Assembly: GCA_002897115.2 (NCBI GenBank)
Contig: BCIH01000001.1
Coordinates: 1,350,871-1,414,870 of the forward strand
From: Prototheca cutis
Lineage: Eukaryota > Chlorophyta > Trebouxiophyceae > Chlorellales > Chlorellaceae
Length of the DNA stretch: 64,000 nt
Direction: 5' to 3'
The position numbers and the translations under genes were made by a program. Positions 20,496-31,042 of this stretch are shown piece by piece. Position 1 is the stretch's first letter; each line of letters opens with the position of its first letter. Below the pieces are notes generated by a model. The model saw only the letters and a program-made list of their open reading frames with translations. It made no database searches and was not told the origin of the DNA.

Positions 20496-22985
20496 TTTTG
20501 CCAGCATCAGACGCACCGGTCCTCTCAACCGCCAGCTACGCACAACTTTTTGGAAAGAAGGATGCACTCCTTTCCACATTCCTATTCTGCAGATTGCGAC
20601 AGTGGGATTCGGAGACGTGGTGAGTGACTTGTGCTGTGTAACACTGCAGGAATCGCTGCGCCCATCATGTATGGCTTGTGTGNGTGGTTTTTTTTGAATC
20701 TCATCCCAGAGTCAATCACCAAACTCCCTGGTCTGCTGCACCATCCTTACATGCAGACTGCAGTAACAATGGCAGAGACGGTTGTTGTCATGGTGGTTGA
20801 GATCATCGGCATCATGTTCTTCGGTATTCTCATCTCCACCATCAGGCATGCGTCTGGGTGTTTGGGCACCTTGCGTGGTGGCGAGCTGCACGAGTGCCCT
20901 CGTGTGCGGCCGGACACGCCTCAGCGGCTCAGGACACTCCCAGGCCACCACCAGATCCGCCACACATCAAAACAAACTGCAGTGAGCTTCTGAGCAATTC
21001 CAACAAGGAGGCACGGAGGGCGTATACCTTTCGCAAGAAAATTCTGTCGGTTGAGCAGTGGATGCAGAGCAGCCGCATGCCACGGCACCTCCAGCACAAG
21101 ATTAAATCATACTATGCGCTGGTACGTGTGGACGGGGGCTTCGTGCAATGGAAGCTGGCAAGAGGTCGAGGCACCGCCTCCTGCGCTGGATGTACCAGAA
21201 GGTGATGGTTATGCTCGACCAGATCCTCCACAGTGAAGTGGTGGAGAAATGGTTGTTCTCCCCGTCCTCAACACACAACATCAGCGACATTCATCTTTGC
21301 AACAAAAAAATCCCCTCATCCACAGGTCTGGCTGCATCACGTGGAAAATATTCAGGGTACTACACTGTTCAAAGAACTGCCCCATGCTTTGAAGAATGAG
21401 GTGGCATGGAATGCCCTGCACCCCGCCTTCCGGTCAGGACACCCGAGTTGTTCCATGGACTTGTGAGGCATTGGGGTTCTGTGACTACCGATCGAGCAGC
21501 TGCTGCATTGTCATGCACATGCCGTGGCTCCAGCCAGGCATCCAACACAACTGACATCTTGAACTCCCTTCCCCAGGCGGCTTCCAATTTTCGCGGAGTT
21601 GGACGAAGGCGAGCAGTGGATGCTGTGCTCCCGCATGGCGCCAGCTCTGTTTGGACCGGGGGAGGAGGTGCTGTTCGAAGGAGACCCCGCGGAGGTCTGT
21701 ATCATCCTCGTGGAAGGTGTGTGGCAGCCATGGTTTGGGGATGACAGGGCGCAGTTTCAACCTTGGGCCACTGGTCGCATGGAGCATGTGATTGTGTTGT
21801 CGTGGCGACCCCGGGAAGTAGGCCTCAAGGACCTGCTGTTCCATGGAAGGCTGGGGGACTACTTCAACGGTCTTGCCCTGACGATTCATTGCCATGAATG
21901 CCACTCTGCCCATGCCTAATTTGGGCCCACCACACACCACAGGCGAGGTGGAGCTCCTCAGGCGGTTTCAGGACGCTGGCAGCATGGCAGGGCCAGCGGT
22001 GCTCGTGCCCTCTGGTATGCATTGGCATGGGCGGGCGGGGAGAGAACGGAGAATTCTCATGTGGGTGATCTTGCCACTCCTCCATGCCACGAGATACAAC
22101 CCTGCAACACGCGCCTTGATCAAGGCCAGCTACCCCGAGGAAACAATTTGTCTATGGCATTCTTCCCACTTGTAGTTCTGCTACAAGGCCGTCTTCCGGC
22201 CTTCAAGCGCCAGCCATTTACCATCAGGACACTCAGCTCGTGCACATGTTGGCGGGTGAGCTTTTGGAGTGTACGTGTTGGGCGAGAGGGTCAAATTTGA
22301 GTTGCCAAATCAGGTGAGACATATACGATGTGCATCAAGACCTGGGGCCCCACCCCCCCCCAAAAAATTGCAGATTCGGTGGAAAGACCTGCGCATGTTC
22401 ATGGGAAGAAAGGCGGAACAGGCGGATGCGATGCAGGAGCGGGCGCTGGAGCAGCTCGGCTCCCACGTGCTCATGTACCCTGACCTCTGGGCCGACGAGG
22501 ATCTCCAGGTATGGATGTGAGGATGATTGGCTTGTATGGTTTGCTNGGGTGCAGAGTGTGCAGAAATGGCCGATGAGTTGGTGATGAAGAGCTTTGTCCA
22601 GGGGTGTAGCCTGCATCTGAAGGCCGACCCCCCCACCACCCATCCAACCGCCACTGAACCTCCTGCAGCATCCGGTGCTGCGGCGTGCAAAGCAGGAGGC
22701 CTGCGATATTGATGCCAACCCCTGGTCTGCCGCCCAGCGAGCGAAGACACAGGTGCATTTTGGGGTTTGGGCAAGCAGTTGCCGGGCGTACGTGGGTTTG
22801 GTTTTGGGTCAAAGGTGTGACGGCAAGAACTTTGGAATCTTGGGCCCAACATCCCCCCAGCAAACAACGTGTGTCATCATCTGCAGGTCCGCTTTGCGAT
22901 CCCAGAAGTGGACGAAGAGGAGGAGGGTGTCGACGAATTCACCACAACTCGGCCCCCCCCCCTCCTGGCCCCCCATGCACCGTGA
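18212..22985 (+). CDS. voltage-gated K+ channel with cyclic-nucleotide-binding domain
   Basis: Nineteen exons: 18212-18272, 18450-18829, 18948-19020, 19197-19315, 19487-19608, 19786-19959, 20164-20335, 20593-20619, 20757-20845, 20983-21121, 21326-21432, 21577-21716, 21819-21869, 21943-22014, 22176-22247, 22270-22313, 22374-22508, 22669-22752, 22887-22985. They sum to 719 residues in frame. S1 is ALILFLDLTYSALVVPISIG and S4 is LVRFLRVFKLIRRLL. The pore has ATVGFGDV, so K+ selectivity is likely. S6 is VVVMVVEIIGIMFFGILIS, followed by a C-linker (KKILSVEQWMQSSRMP) and a cNBD at about residues 490-620 with GDYFNGEVELL and PFTIRTLSSCTLYVLGE. It is an EAG/CNG-type plasma membrane channel. One 27-nt exon encodes only the filter. 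The 22-nt intron at 22248 and the GC donor at 20846 are unusual. Confidence 0.85.
20463..20493 (+). repeat. G31 homopolymer in channel intron
   Basis: About 31 consecutive G on the coding strand sit in the intron just before the selectivity-filter exon. A shorter GT/G-rich tract lies at 20360-20400. Confidence 0.85.
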
Positions 22986-23420
22986 CTGGTTTTTATGGCG
23001 GCGCTCCGTCGACAAGACGAACAACTCATCCAGCGAGCGCTGTGCCCTTTTCCATGGGGAAGACTGCACAGTCCCAGCAGGAAATGCGTGATACATTGAA
23101 AGCACTCTTGAATACAACATTTGGGCCTCCTGGCTTGCCCCTGCATTCGTTGCTTTGAGCAAAGCACTGCGTGTTGCAGGATGCCCTGCCCTGCAACCCC
23201 CCTTCCCCCCTGCGGTATTCCTTGCCTTGGCAGCAAAACGGAACGGTATCCACAGTGGATATCAAGAAACATGGACATTCGACCGACCGACAGGCACCGA
23301 GTGAGAAACGCAGCGGTCAGAGTCAGGGGCACCGTCATTTCGTCTCCGGCAGGGAGCAAGATCACGGGGACTCTGCATGCCTCGACGCCTTGTCCATTCG
23401 TACCACGAGGACACCGCCCT
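22986..23420. other. intergenic between convergent genes
   Basis: It holds the 3' flanks of the channel and the hnRNP-like gene. A plus frame running past the channel stop to 23091 exists only in another phase of a C10 tract, so a homopolymer error could move the true stop. Confidence 0.5.
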
Positions 23421-24726
23421 TTAGACTGCGGGCGACACCATNGGGGGCGGGATGGCTACGACCCCGGTGCTGCGGTCGCCGCTGCCCATCGTGGTGTACC
23501 GCGCACGTTCCTCGGCGCTCGAGGCGAAGATCTCGACGTAGCGTGGCCCCATCATCTGCCGGTGCTTGGTCTGCGCCGCAGCCGCCGCCTCGGGACTCTC
23601 AAATTCCACAAATCCCATTCCGTTAGGCCGGCCATCGGGCGCNATCGCAATCATCACCCTGTGATGTAATTTTCCGTGCATGCTTTGGTCTAGGACTGCT
23701 GGCACGATGTGTGAAAGGCACGGCTGGACACAACCAAGTCCCGGCCCCCGAAAAAAATCTTCTGCCCACTCACTTGTCAAGGTTGGGGGCCAGCAGGCCG
23801 ATGGTGGGATCGGCAAAGAAAGCCGCGATGTCGTCGACCGTGGCCGTGAAGGGAAGGCCGCGGAGCTTCACAATCGTGGTGGGCGGCGCGGCGGGGCGGT
23901 CGCCCGGCGAGCGACTGCGGCTGCGGCCACGGGACGGGCCGTAACCACCGCCGCCACCACCACCGCCGCCGGAGCCAAAGGTGGTGCACACGGCATTGTA
24001 GTAGTCCTGCTTCCGTGCCTCGAGCACCTCGATGTACCGGGAACCCAGGTACGCCTTGTGCTTGCGCATCGCCGGTTCCAACTCCGCGGGGTGCACGAGC
24101 ACCACAAATGCCTCGCCCGTCGTCCGGTGGTGATTGCGCACCAGCAGAATGTCAATCGTGTCCAGGCCCTGGGCGGCGATTGAGGGAAGGGGGGGGGGGG
24201 GGGGGGGGGCCCTTAACGACGACAGGGAGACATGGCACCAGGGAGGCACCAGACGCACGGTTCCGCCGCGGCCCGAGCCATAATTACCAGTATGCTCCTT
24301 TCCTGAACACAAGAAGTGCACGCACACAACAAGAAGCGCCCAGACACACAAGTGAGAACCAGGCCCTGAGCTGCAGCATGCTCCATCCTTCCCCCCCGCC
24401 CGCTGGCGCGTGCCTGCACCCACCAGGAACATTCCCACTTCTGCCTCCGTGACCCCAAACGGTAATCCCCGCAGTTTTACGCAGGCGAACATGCTGCTGG
24501 GCATCCCTCCCGCGCCTCTGTACGGGCCAGCCTCGTAAGGGGGGGGTCCATCATAGCCATACCCGGGCCCGGGCCCGTAGCCACCTGGAGCGCCGTATCC
24601 CGGGGGAGGGCCACCTGCCGGGGGATGGTAGTGTCCGTGAGGAGCGTGTGGAGGGGCCATGGAGGGTGCGCCATAGTGCCCGGGCGCCGGAGGACGGGGC
24701 CCCGAGGGGTATGCTCCGCCTTCCAT
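23421..24726 (-). CDS. hnRNP F/H-type RNA-binding protein, two quasi-RRMs
   Basis: Exons 24726-24424, 24168-23774 and 23658-23421 give 311 residues. The N-terminus is Pro/Gly/Tyr-rich and disordered. Two quasi-RRMs follow, each with the family signature KLRGLPF: the first ends GSRYIEVLEA, the second has GMGFVEFESPEAAAAA and GPRYVEIFAS. They are separated by a Gly run and an RS-rich linker (GRSRSRSPGD). Both introns split the quasi-RRMs between strand 1/helix 1 and the RNP strand. Family members bind G-rich RNA and control splicing in the nucleus. The frame is also open upstream to 25020, so the start at 24726 is a choice. A G20 run lies in the first intron (24189-24208). Confidence 0.85.
24189..24208 (+). 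repeat. G20 homopolymer
   Basis: About twenty G on plus in an intron of the minus-strand hnRNP-like gene, so the transcript would carry C. Confidence 0.8.
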
Positions 24727-25028
24727 CCTGGGACCTCTGCTTGGCTCCGTGGCCCCGGGTGACGCGGTCGAACGTGAATGCGCCGAAAAATCGGTTGATC
24801 GTTCGCAGTGATGAATGCTGATGGCAGAGCGCACCGCAATGCCGCTCGTTTGTAGCGGCAGTTCGGATCGCAGCGCTGCGTCGCCAGTGGGCGAGCCCCC
24901 AAATGTTGAGCAGCTGTGGGGAGGGCCACCACCGCCGGGGCAACCCACTCGTGCCATGCAGTCATGATGGCGCGTGAAAGGCACCCAAATTCGCATGTTA
25001 GTTTTGACATTCTCATACAAAGTGCTAC
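24727..25028. promoter_or_regulatory. divergent promoter interval
   Basis: A 302-bp interval separates the start codons of the hnRNP-like gene (-) and the deformylase (+). It must hold both 5' ends. No specific box was recognised. Confidence 0.4.
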
Positions 25029-26634
25029 ATGATGGCGACAGTGAGTCTCCTCTACCCTCTCTGTGGNAGGCTGGGAGCTGTATCTCTCAGCAGGGCTTTC
25101 AAGNCTTGCCCACCACCTGGAGCGCCTTCACTCCGCTGGAGTAGATCTGCCCGTCCGTCGGTGCACACAGAAGCCAAACCCCGTCGTGGAATGGCGGAGC
25201 TGCTGCGTATGAAGGAGGGAAAGACCACTGCGCCAGGTTCATCCATTAGCTGGGTCTGTGGAACAGTGGGCCTTGCCTGCCAGCACATGCTCCTGTCACA
25301 GCGCCCATCTGGAGGAAAAGACCTCTGGCTGATGCCAAAACATTCATCCACCTGCATGACAGGACTGACAATGACGCTGGAATGGGCAACGCCGCTGACC
25401 GTGCTCAAGTATCCGCACCCGAAGCTCCGCGCCAAAAACGCGGCGATCACAGCCTTTGACGACCGCCTCCGCAGCCTTGCTGCTGAGATGTTTGAAGTGA
25501 TGTATGAGTGAGTGGAGGCTAGGGGGGTATGGTTGGGGCCGTGTCCATTCATAAGGGGCTTTCGGTTGGGGGGGGACTAGGCGATGGACCGTTTCCAGCT
25601 GGGCCAGGTCAACGGTCATGCCAAGTGATGTGGGAGACGGACACCCGGCATCACAAGGATCCCTGCGTTTCCCACCAAATGGATTACAGTGATGATGGCG
25701 TGGGCCTGGCAGCGCCGCAAGTTGGTGTGAATGTGCGGCTGATGGTTTTTAACGAGCTTGGCGAGAGAGGTGCGATGTTTGCCAACACAGGCATGGGCTT
25801 GTTTGTGGCAGGCCAGGTCATAAGGCCACTTAAATCAACCGTTTGGTCCCCTGGGAAGAGAAAAAGAACACGCGCTTTCCACCCCCACCAGACTCAACGC
25901 AAACCTGCTGCAGGCAAGGGTGAAGAGGTGGTTCTGGTCAACCCACAGATTGTGGGATACGGCGAGGGCGCAGNCGTGTTTGAAGAAGGGTGTCTGTCCT
26001 TTCCAGGGCTCTATGGAGATGTCAAGGTGGGACAGGAGGGGTGTGGAGTTGATATTCTCGCATGTGGACAGAGTGATTGGGCGTTAGGCCGGCTCTTGAA
26101 AATAATTGGGGCATGCTGCTGGAACCAGCTCTGTAGTCTTGGTGGTAAAGGCACCACCCGTGGCCCCGGCACATGCTTGCCCACCGGCTGCTGCGCCTCC
26201 TCGTGCGCGCCCCACGACCCGCAGCGACCCACCGAGGTGACGGTGCGTGCGCAAGACCTGAAAGGCAAAGCTTTTGAGCTGCAACTCCATGGCTGGCCGG
26301 CTCGCATTTTCCAACACGAATATGACCACCTCCAGGCAAGGGCTCGAGTGTGTTTATGGGGACCTGTTTGTGTCAGAAGCTCCCTCCCTCCTTCACTCCG
26401 TGTCTGTGGGGGAGCGGAGGATACCAAACCGCAGCATGCCACACAGATGACGTCTCAGCGGACAACCCCCCCCCCCCCCCCCCCCAAGCCTTCGTCCTTA
26501 CCCCAAACCTTGCCCAGGGCCGACTGTTTGTCGACCGCATGGACGCCGAGGCGAGGCAAGAGATCAAGGGTGGGCTCGCACACTTGGTGGACAGCTACAA
26601 GGCGGCCAACCCCGGGCAAGGCCCCGCACTGTGA
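25029..26634 (+). CDS. PDF1B: peptide deformylase, PDF1B type
   Basis: Exons 25029-25206, 25363-25507, 25690-25769, 25914-26026, 26225-26335 and 26518-26634 give 247 residues. The enzyme removes the formyl group from nascent organellar proteins and uses Fe2+/Zn2+. All three motifs are present: GVGLAAPQ, EEGCLSFPG and QHEYDHLQ, with Cys and two His as metal ligands and Glu as catalyst. The Ser/Arg-rich, acid-poor N-terminus of ~60 residues looks like a plastid or dual transit peptide. The order and the linker RPTEVTVRAQDL match plant PDF1B. The proposed first intron (156 nt) is a multiple of three and open, so it could be retained. The last intron has a GC donor, CAG|GCAAGG. A C20 tract at 26466-26485 lies in it. 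Confidence 0.9.
26466..26485 (+). repeat. C20 homopolymer
   Basis: About twenty C on the coding strand just upstream of the last exon of the deformylase gene. Confidence 0.8.
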
Positions 26635-27089
26635 CCGTATCTCCAACCGCAATGCCCGTTGTATCTCAGCGTTCATGTTTACAGTACTCATGTCAGGGTT
26701 GCAACTTTTGCAGGCCCAGCGGGGACCAGGGGTCACAGCGGAGAACCACGTACGGTAGTCCAGGGGTCTGTTGCACACAAAAAGCCAGACAAAAATACAG
26801 GAAAAACAGGAACAGATATCGAGCCCATGGGGGAATTGTCAGGACCCTTCGCGGGTCCACGGTCGCGGCTACCAAAAGAAAACTAGCCCATGCTGTCTCA
26901 TGGATGAGAAGTTGAGAGGTAAGGACCACCGCTGTTTGTCATGCCAGCCCTGCGACCTCTAAGAGTTTACGGAGGAATCGGTGGCACAGCACGCGGTACG
27001 CTGCAGCGCGGGGGATGCCCGCCGGGGCTGCATGTGCATGCCAGAGCAATGTACATCCCTGGATACGCACGCCGCAACCGGCACACTGC
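26635..27089. other. intergenic between convergent genes
   Basis: It holds the 3' flanks of the deformylase and the SPX gene. No coding signal was seen. Confidence 0.5.
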
Positions 27090-28964
27090 TCATGCGGCAG
27101 AACCATTGGTCAGGCCACTACCGGCGGGCAAAATTGCCACGCTGCCCGCTCGGAGGTCGGAGGGCAGGTTTTCCCAGTTCAGAACCGTCGAGGGCGAGCT
27201 TGCCGTGAGCTGCAGCTGGCGCCACAGGCCCAAAGCCGCCTGTGTCCGCCGCAGCACGCTGCTCGCTGGCGCCAACTGCGGCCGTGGCCGCTGCGACTGC
27301 TGCTGTGGTGCCGCACCATCGCTCCCGGCCGCCACCGTCGTGCCTGCCGCTGCGCCACTCTCCACGGCCTCGTCGTCTGGCAAGCTGCGTTTGCGGCTTG
27401 CTCGCGCCTTGCCACTCGTCGAGCTGACGGGAGCCTCGTCCGCGCTGGCGTCCTCTCTCGGAGCAGCTCGGGGTGCGGGCCCGGCCTCTGCGTCAGCTGC
27501 TCCTTCGACCGTTGCTGTTACCANTGGCGCCGCAGCAGCAGGATCGTTCTCGGGTGGTCGGGCCTCGGTCGAGGCACCCTGCTGTGCCGTGGCGTCGCCA
27601 GCCTCTGCCGGCGCGCCAGGTGTGGCGCCATGGAGGCCTGCCGCACTGGTGGCAGACAGCGTCGAGTCACGGACCTCTGCCTCTGCCGGGCGAGGGCTTC
27701 CCTGACTCTCAGCGCCCAGGGCCCGGGCAAGCCGTGTGGCCAGGGCCTCGGCACTGCCCACCATGGACACGGTCACCTATAACAATCAAAGAGTTTAGGC
27801 AGCATGTTTAACGACTTGGGTGTGGACGCCCCGGGACTCTAGGCACTGGCACATACTGCACGGCCATGCTCCTTGCCATTGTAGTGTTCACAAGCGTCCC
27901 CCCCCCCCCCCCCCCNNNNNNNNNNNNNNNNNNNNNNNNNNNNNNNNNNNNNNNNNNNNNNNNNNNNNNNNNNNNNNNNNNNNNNNNNNNNNNNNNNNNN
28001 NNNNNNNNNNNNNNNNNNNNAAAAAAAAACTCCTGCAGACCTCCACGGAGCAAAAGGGTTGGCCCAGCATGTTGGTGAGGTGCGGCGCCCGCAGCAGCAA
28101 CCCCGTCCGCTTGTGGTGCTTCTTCAGGATCTGCAGTAGATAGAGTCTCTCAGTGGCCATGATTGCCGGGTTCAGAAGAGTAAAAGAGACGGTTCCTCAG
28201 ATCCATATCCCCCCCAAAACCACACCACACATCGTCCCCCACACACCTTGACGAGTCCTGTGTAGGCCAGCACGCTCCAGTGCAGCACCAACAGCAGCTC
28301 GCCATGGAAGTCAACCACCGCCTTGTACGCTCGGTGCAGTTCCTCTGGCGTCCGCGCGGCGGCAGCCTAAAACGGGCTCAAGAGCGGGGGCAGCACGCAG
28401 CGTCATGTGCGGTTTCAGGCGAGTCTGTGACGCTCTTCATTTGTGGCGTTCCCCTGCTCCCCTCCCAAGAACCACTCCGTCCAAGTCAATGCAAAAACAA
28501 TAATCCTCTCGGCATTCTTCAACCGACAAAAACCGCCTGCACACCTGATCCTTGAGCGCGCCAAAGGTGATGACATTTGCTTCTTCGCGCTCGATGTACT
28601 GCTCATTCAGCTGTGCGACGTCGTGCGTGAGTTCTGCGACAAAGGCGCGCTCGCCCTCGTCCAGACTGGCCTGCAGTGGAGCTCCAGGGGCTGCAGCCCG
28701 CGCAAGCTCAGCGGGCGGGTGGGGACAGCTGAGGGTCTCGGCGCCGGCACAGGCGGAGGCCGGGGTGGCCGGCTCATCCTCCTCCCCACTGGGCACCTCC
28801 CCAATCTCGGAGGACAGGTCGTCTGCGAGGCTGGTGTCGTCCTGGCCAGCATCTCCGCAGGGGATACGCTTCAGGGACTTTTTCAGGTGCTTGTAGAGGG
28901 TAAACAGCTGGGCGGCATCGGGGAGCTCCTCCGCACTGCTCCGCAGCACCGCTGCGAACTTCAT
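27090..28964 (-). CDS. SPX-domain protein
   Basis: Exons 28964-28545, 28366-28247, 28130-28041 and 27776-27090 give 438 residues. The SPX domain senses inositol pyrophosphates and so phosphate status. It starts MKFAAVLRSSAEELPDAAQL, continues YKHLKKSLK, is interrupted by an ~60-residue acidic Ser/Pro/Ala insertion, and resumes FVAELTHDVAQLNEQY, VDFHGELLVLLHWSVLAYTG and ILKKHHKRTG. The lysines of the last helix match the known phosphate-binding surface. The C-terminal ~220 residues are Ala/Pro/Ser-rich with no EXS, VTC, MFS or RING domain visible, so this is an SPX-only type with a long disordered tail. The third intron contains an assembly gap, so a missed exon there cannot be excluded. Confidence 0.8.
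27916..28020. other. assembly gap (105 N)
   Basis: It is flanked by a C run on the left and an A run on the right, inside an intron of the SPX gene. The true sequence is unknown. Confidence 0.95.
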
Positions 28965-30360
28965 CGCCGTGAGCCAGAAACTCTCGCAAACAATGCCCTG
29001 CCAGCAAACGGGACCAGGGGTTTGCACCGGATCAGATGCGGCATCTTTCCGCGCGCGCATCCTGCAGAGCCCCCCCCCCCGGGGCACCAGGGAATATACC
29101 TTCCTGTGCAAGGAATCAGGCAGGCCCACCCGAGACGCACCTAGACAGGTCCACAGGTCTGTCCACAGAACTCAATCATGACTAGGGAGCAATGCTCCAA
29201 ATGACAGGGTTCCTACCCGGAACGCAGGCTCCCGCCTGCGTGGCCGGTCACGGAGTTCCGGGTGACGTCGCTAGCGCCTACCTGGCAAGAGAAGGTACAG
29301 CCTTCAAATTCAGTGACAGGCAGTCAACAGCCAACCAAATACATGAAATCAGCCGAGCTTGCGAAGAGCTGCAACGCGGGGGGGCACGTGACCAGTGGGA
29401 GACAATGTTTCGTTGGGATGCCATTCTGGCTGGGAGCGCTGGGCCCCACGTGAGCAAAATCTGGGGCTATCGCCCGAGTACTCAGCACCCCACCCTGCTC
29501 CCCGCGCAGCACAAGAATTCTAAAGTCCAGCACCGATGGCGCACCGCACGGGCGCCATGTAAACCGATGTGATGCGCATTCCTTCCCAAGCCCCTGGGGG
29601 CTTGCGCCCACAACCAGCTGTCCAAAACGGGAATCCCCACCTGCACTGTATCATGAGCCTCATGCGCCCAGCAAGGCTGGTCAGGATCGCACGCATTCAT
29701 TTGTTTTTTGAACTGTATTGTAGATNGCGGCGCTGTCTCTGTTCTGCAAGGAGCTTGGTGCCGAATCCAACACTGAAGCAGGGACCACTCNATTTTCCCC
29801 GAGAGCAGCACTCTTCACCTGACCAGGCACTCCCGTCGGATCCACAGAACGCAACTGAGGGCGCCAACACTGCAATCATGTATGCTGTGCGTCACGTCAA
29901 TCTGTTGGTCCAGTGTTGAGAGACTCACTGGTGACGCCGACGTTGCAGCGCCCCGCAAAGCATTGTTCCTCAANGCAATCAGATGCTTCTACACCATTTG
30001 GCTGGATGTCCAGAGCAGCAAAGTGTTCTGNTTGTAGCCCCAAAGGCATTCAGTGTTGCATCCCTCTCCTCCTGGATCCTTGTACACCTATGCGATGNCA
30101 CAATGAGGCAGGAAGCATCCATGGCATGTATGCAGTAGGATGGACTGCGAACTTACAAGAGATTAACCAAATGGTTGAAAGACCATTGTTGAAATCCACC
30201 TGATGACCCTCCATGGGCCTGTGCGAGTAGCCCGCCCAGCGTTCTGTACTGTGCAGGGCAAAAATGATGAAACCTTGTCGAGAATCATCCAATCCCATGT
30301 GAATAGGATGGGCATGCCTCCCAAACAAAATGCCTGTTTCACCACATTCCCTGGCCACAT
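28965..30360. other. gene-poor stretch
   Basis: It includes the SPX gene 5' flank with a C10 tract near 29073. Several single n bases and short frames are present, but no motif. If the downstream zinc-ribbon remnant once had a body, it should lie here; I could not recognise RuvC blocks. Confidence 0.4.
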
Positions 30361-30599
30361 CGCTCAGAGAATGGGCTGGGTTCCTTGCAGCAGGACAGGT
30401 CGTGCAGAGAGCAGACGCCCACGGTGGTGTGCCACGGGCTGCTGCGCTGCACCAACGAGGAGTGCCGGCCCCGAAAGGCGAGCATTGTCTCTGGAACAGA
30501 GACTTGATGGCGTGTCTGAACATGAGTCACACCGTGCAGAGCCTGCGGAAGACCGGCGAGCGGCCTCTGCGCTTCCAGCACCCAGCACCGCAGTGCTGA
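30361..30599 (+). pseudogene. Fanzor/TnpB-like C-terminal zinc-ribbon remnant B, frameshifted
   Basis: In one plus frame 30361-30480 reads RSCREQTPTVVCHGLLRCTN then EECRP, giving paired Cys as in a zinc ribbon. The frame then hits a stop. In a neighbouring frame 30492-30599 reads LWNRDLMACLNMSHTVQSLR then TGERPLRF and stops. WNRD with AxxN is the final catalytic Asp region of TnpB/Fanzor nucleases, and LxxTGxRPxxF matches the end of remnant A at 17.5 kb. The frame break between the Cys pairs and WNRD shows decay, a sequencing error or a tiny intron. No RuvC I/II blocks, transposon ends or guide-RNA structure were recognised. Confidence 0.55.
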
Positions 30600-31042
30600 T
30601 GAACATCCATCCATCTATCCTGGGGGGTTATAGCCTTCCCAACTGGGGGTGGGAACCCCTGGAACTCCTTCCCTTGCCTGGAAAGGGAAAGCAGCCCCGG
30701 AGGTGGTCCATCATTGAGGTGGTCCACCTTCCTATTGCCCTGCAGAGTGTGNAAATTTTCGGGCCATCCGTGATGCCCAGCAACCCCCGGGGTGATGTGA
30801 TGCTGCTGCTGGCTGAGCTGGTTGCATCATGTTCGCCCTGCAGGGTACCTCCTCCCGGCTGNCTACCTGGCTAATTCGGGGTACCAAATCGGGGTGCCGC
30901 AAGGTCCGCTGAACAGAAAACAGGCACAGCAGCGAGTTTGGTCGCAAAGATACATTCCGCTATTTAATCGTTTGCTGCCTGGTGTGACTGAGAAGGGGGT
31001 GACAGGAGCCGAGGACGCCCGTCGCTGCGCTGAGGAGCCGAG
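30600..31042. other. intergenic upstream of SmG
   Basis: No gene was recognised. The stretch probably contains the SmG 5' untranslated exon. Confidence 0.4.

Noticed and set aside
20340..20700. Coding sequence between the pore helix exon and S6
   Set aside because: Only the 27-nt filter exon joins in frame. The rest is GT/G-rich intron. An S6 exon starting at 20710 or 20712 gave a poor family match compared with the acceptor at 20756.
21148..21240. Possible extra exon (LLRWMYQKVMVMLDQIL)
   Set aside because: It has no in-frame splice pair with its neighbours; the direct join of YYAL to VWLHHVENIQ matches the family C-linker.
23000..23091. Longer C-terminus of the channel protein
   Set aside because: It needs another phase of the C10 tract at 22953-22962; in the phase set by the upstream exons the stop is at 22983-22985. 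A homopolymer error could still change this.
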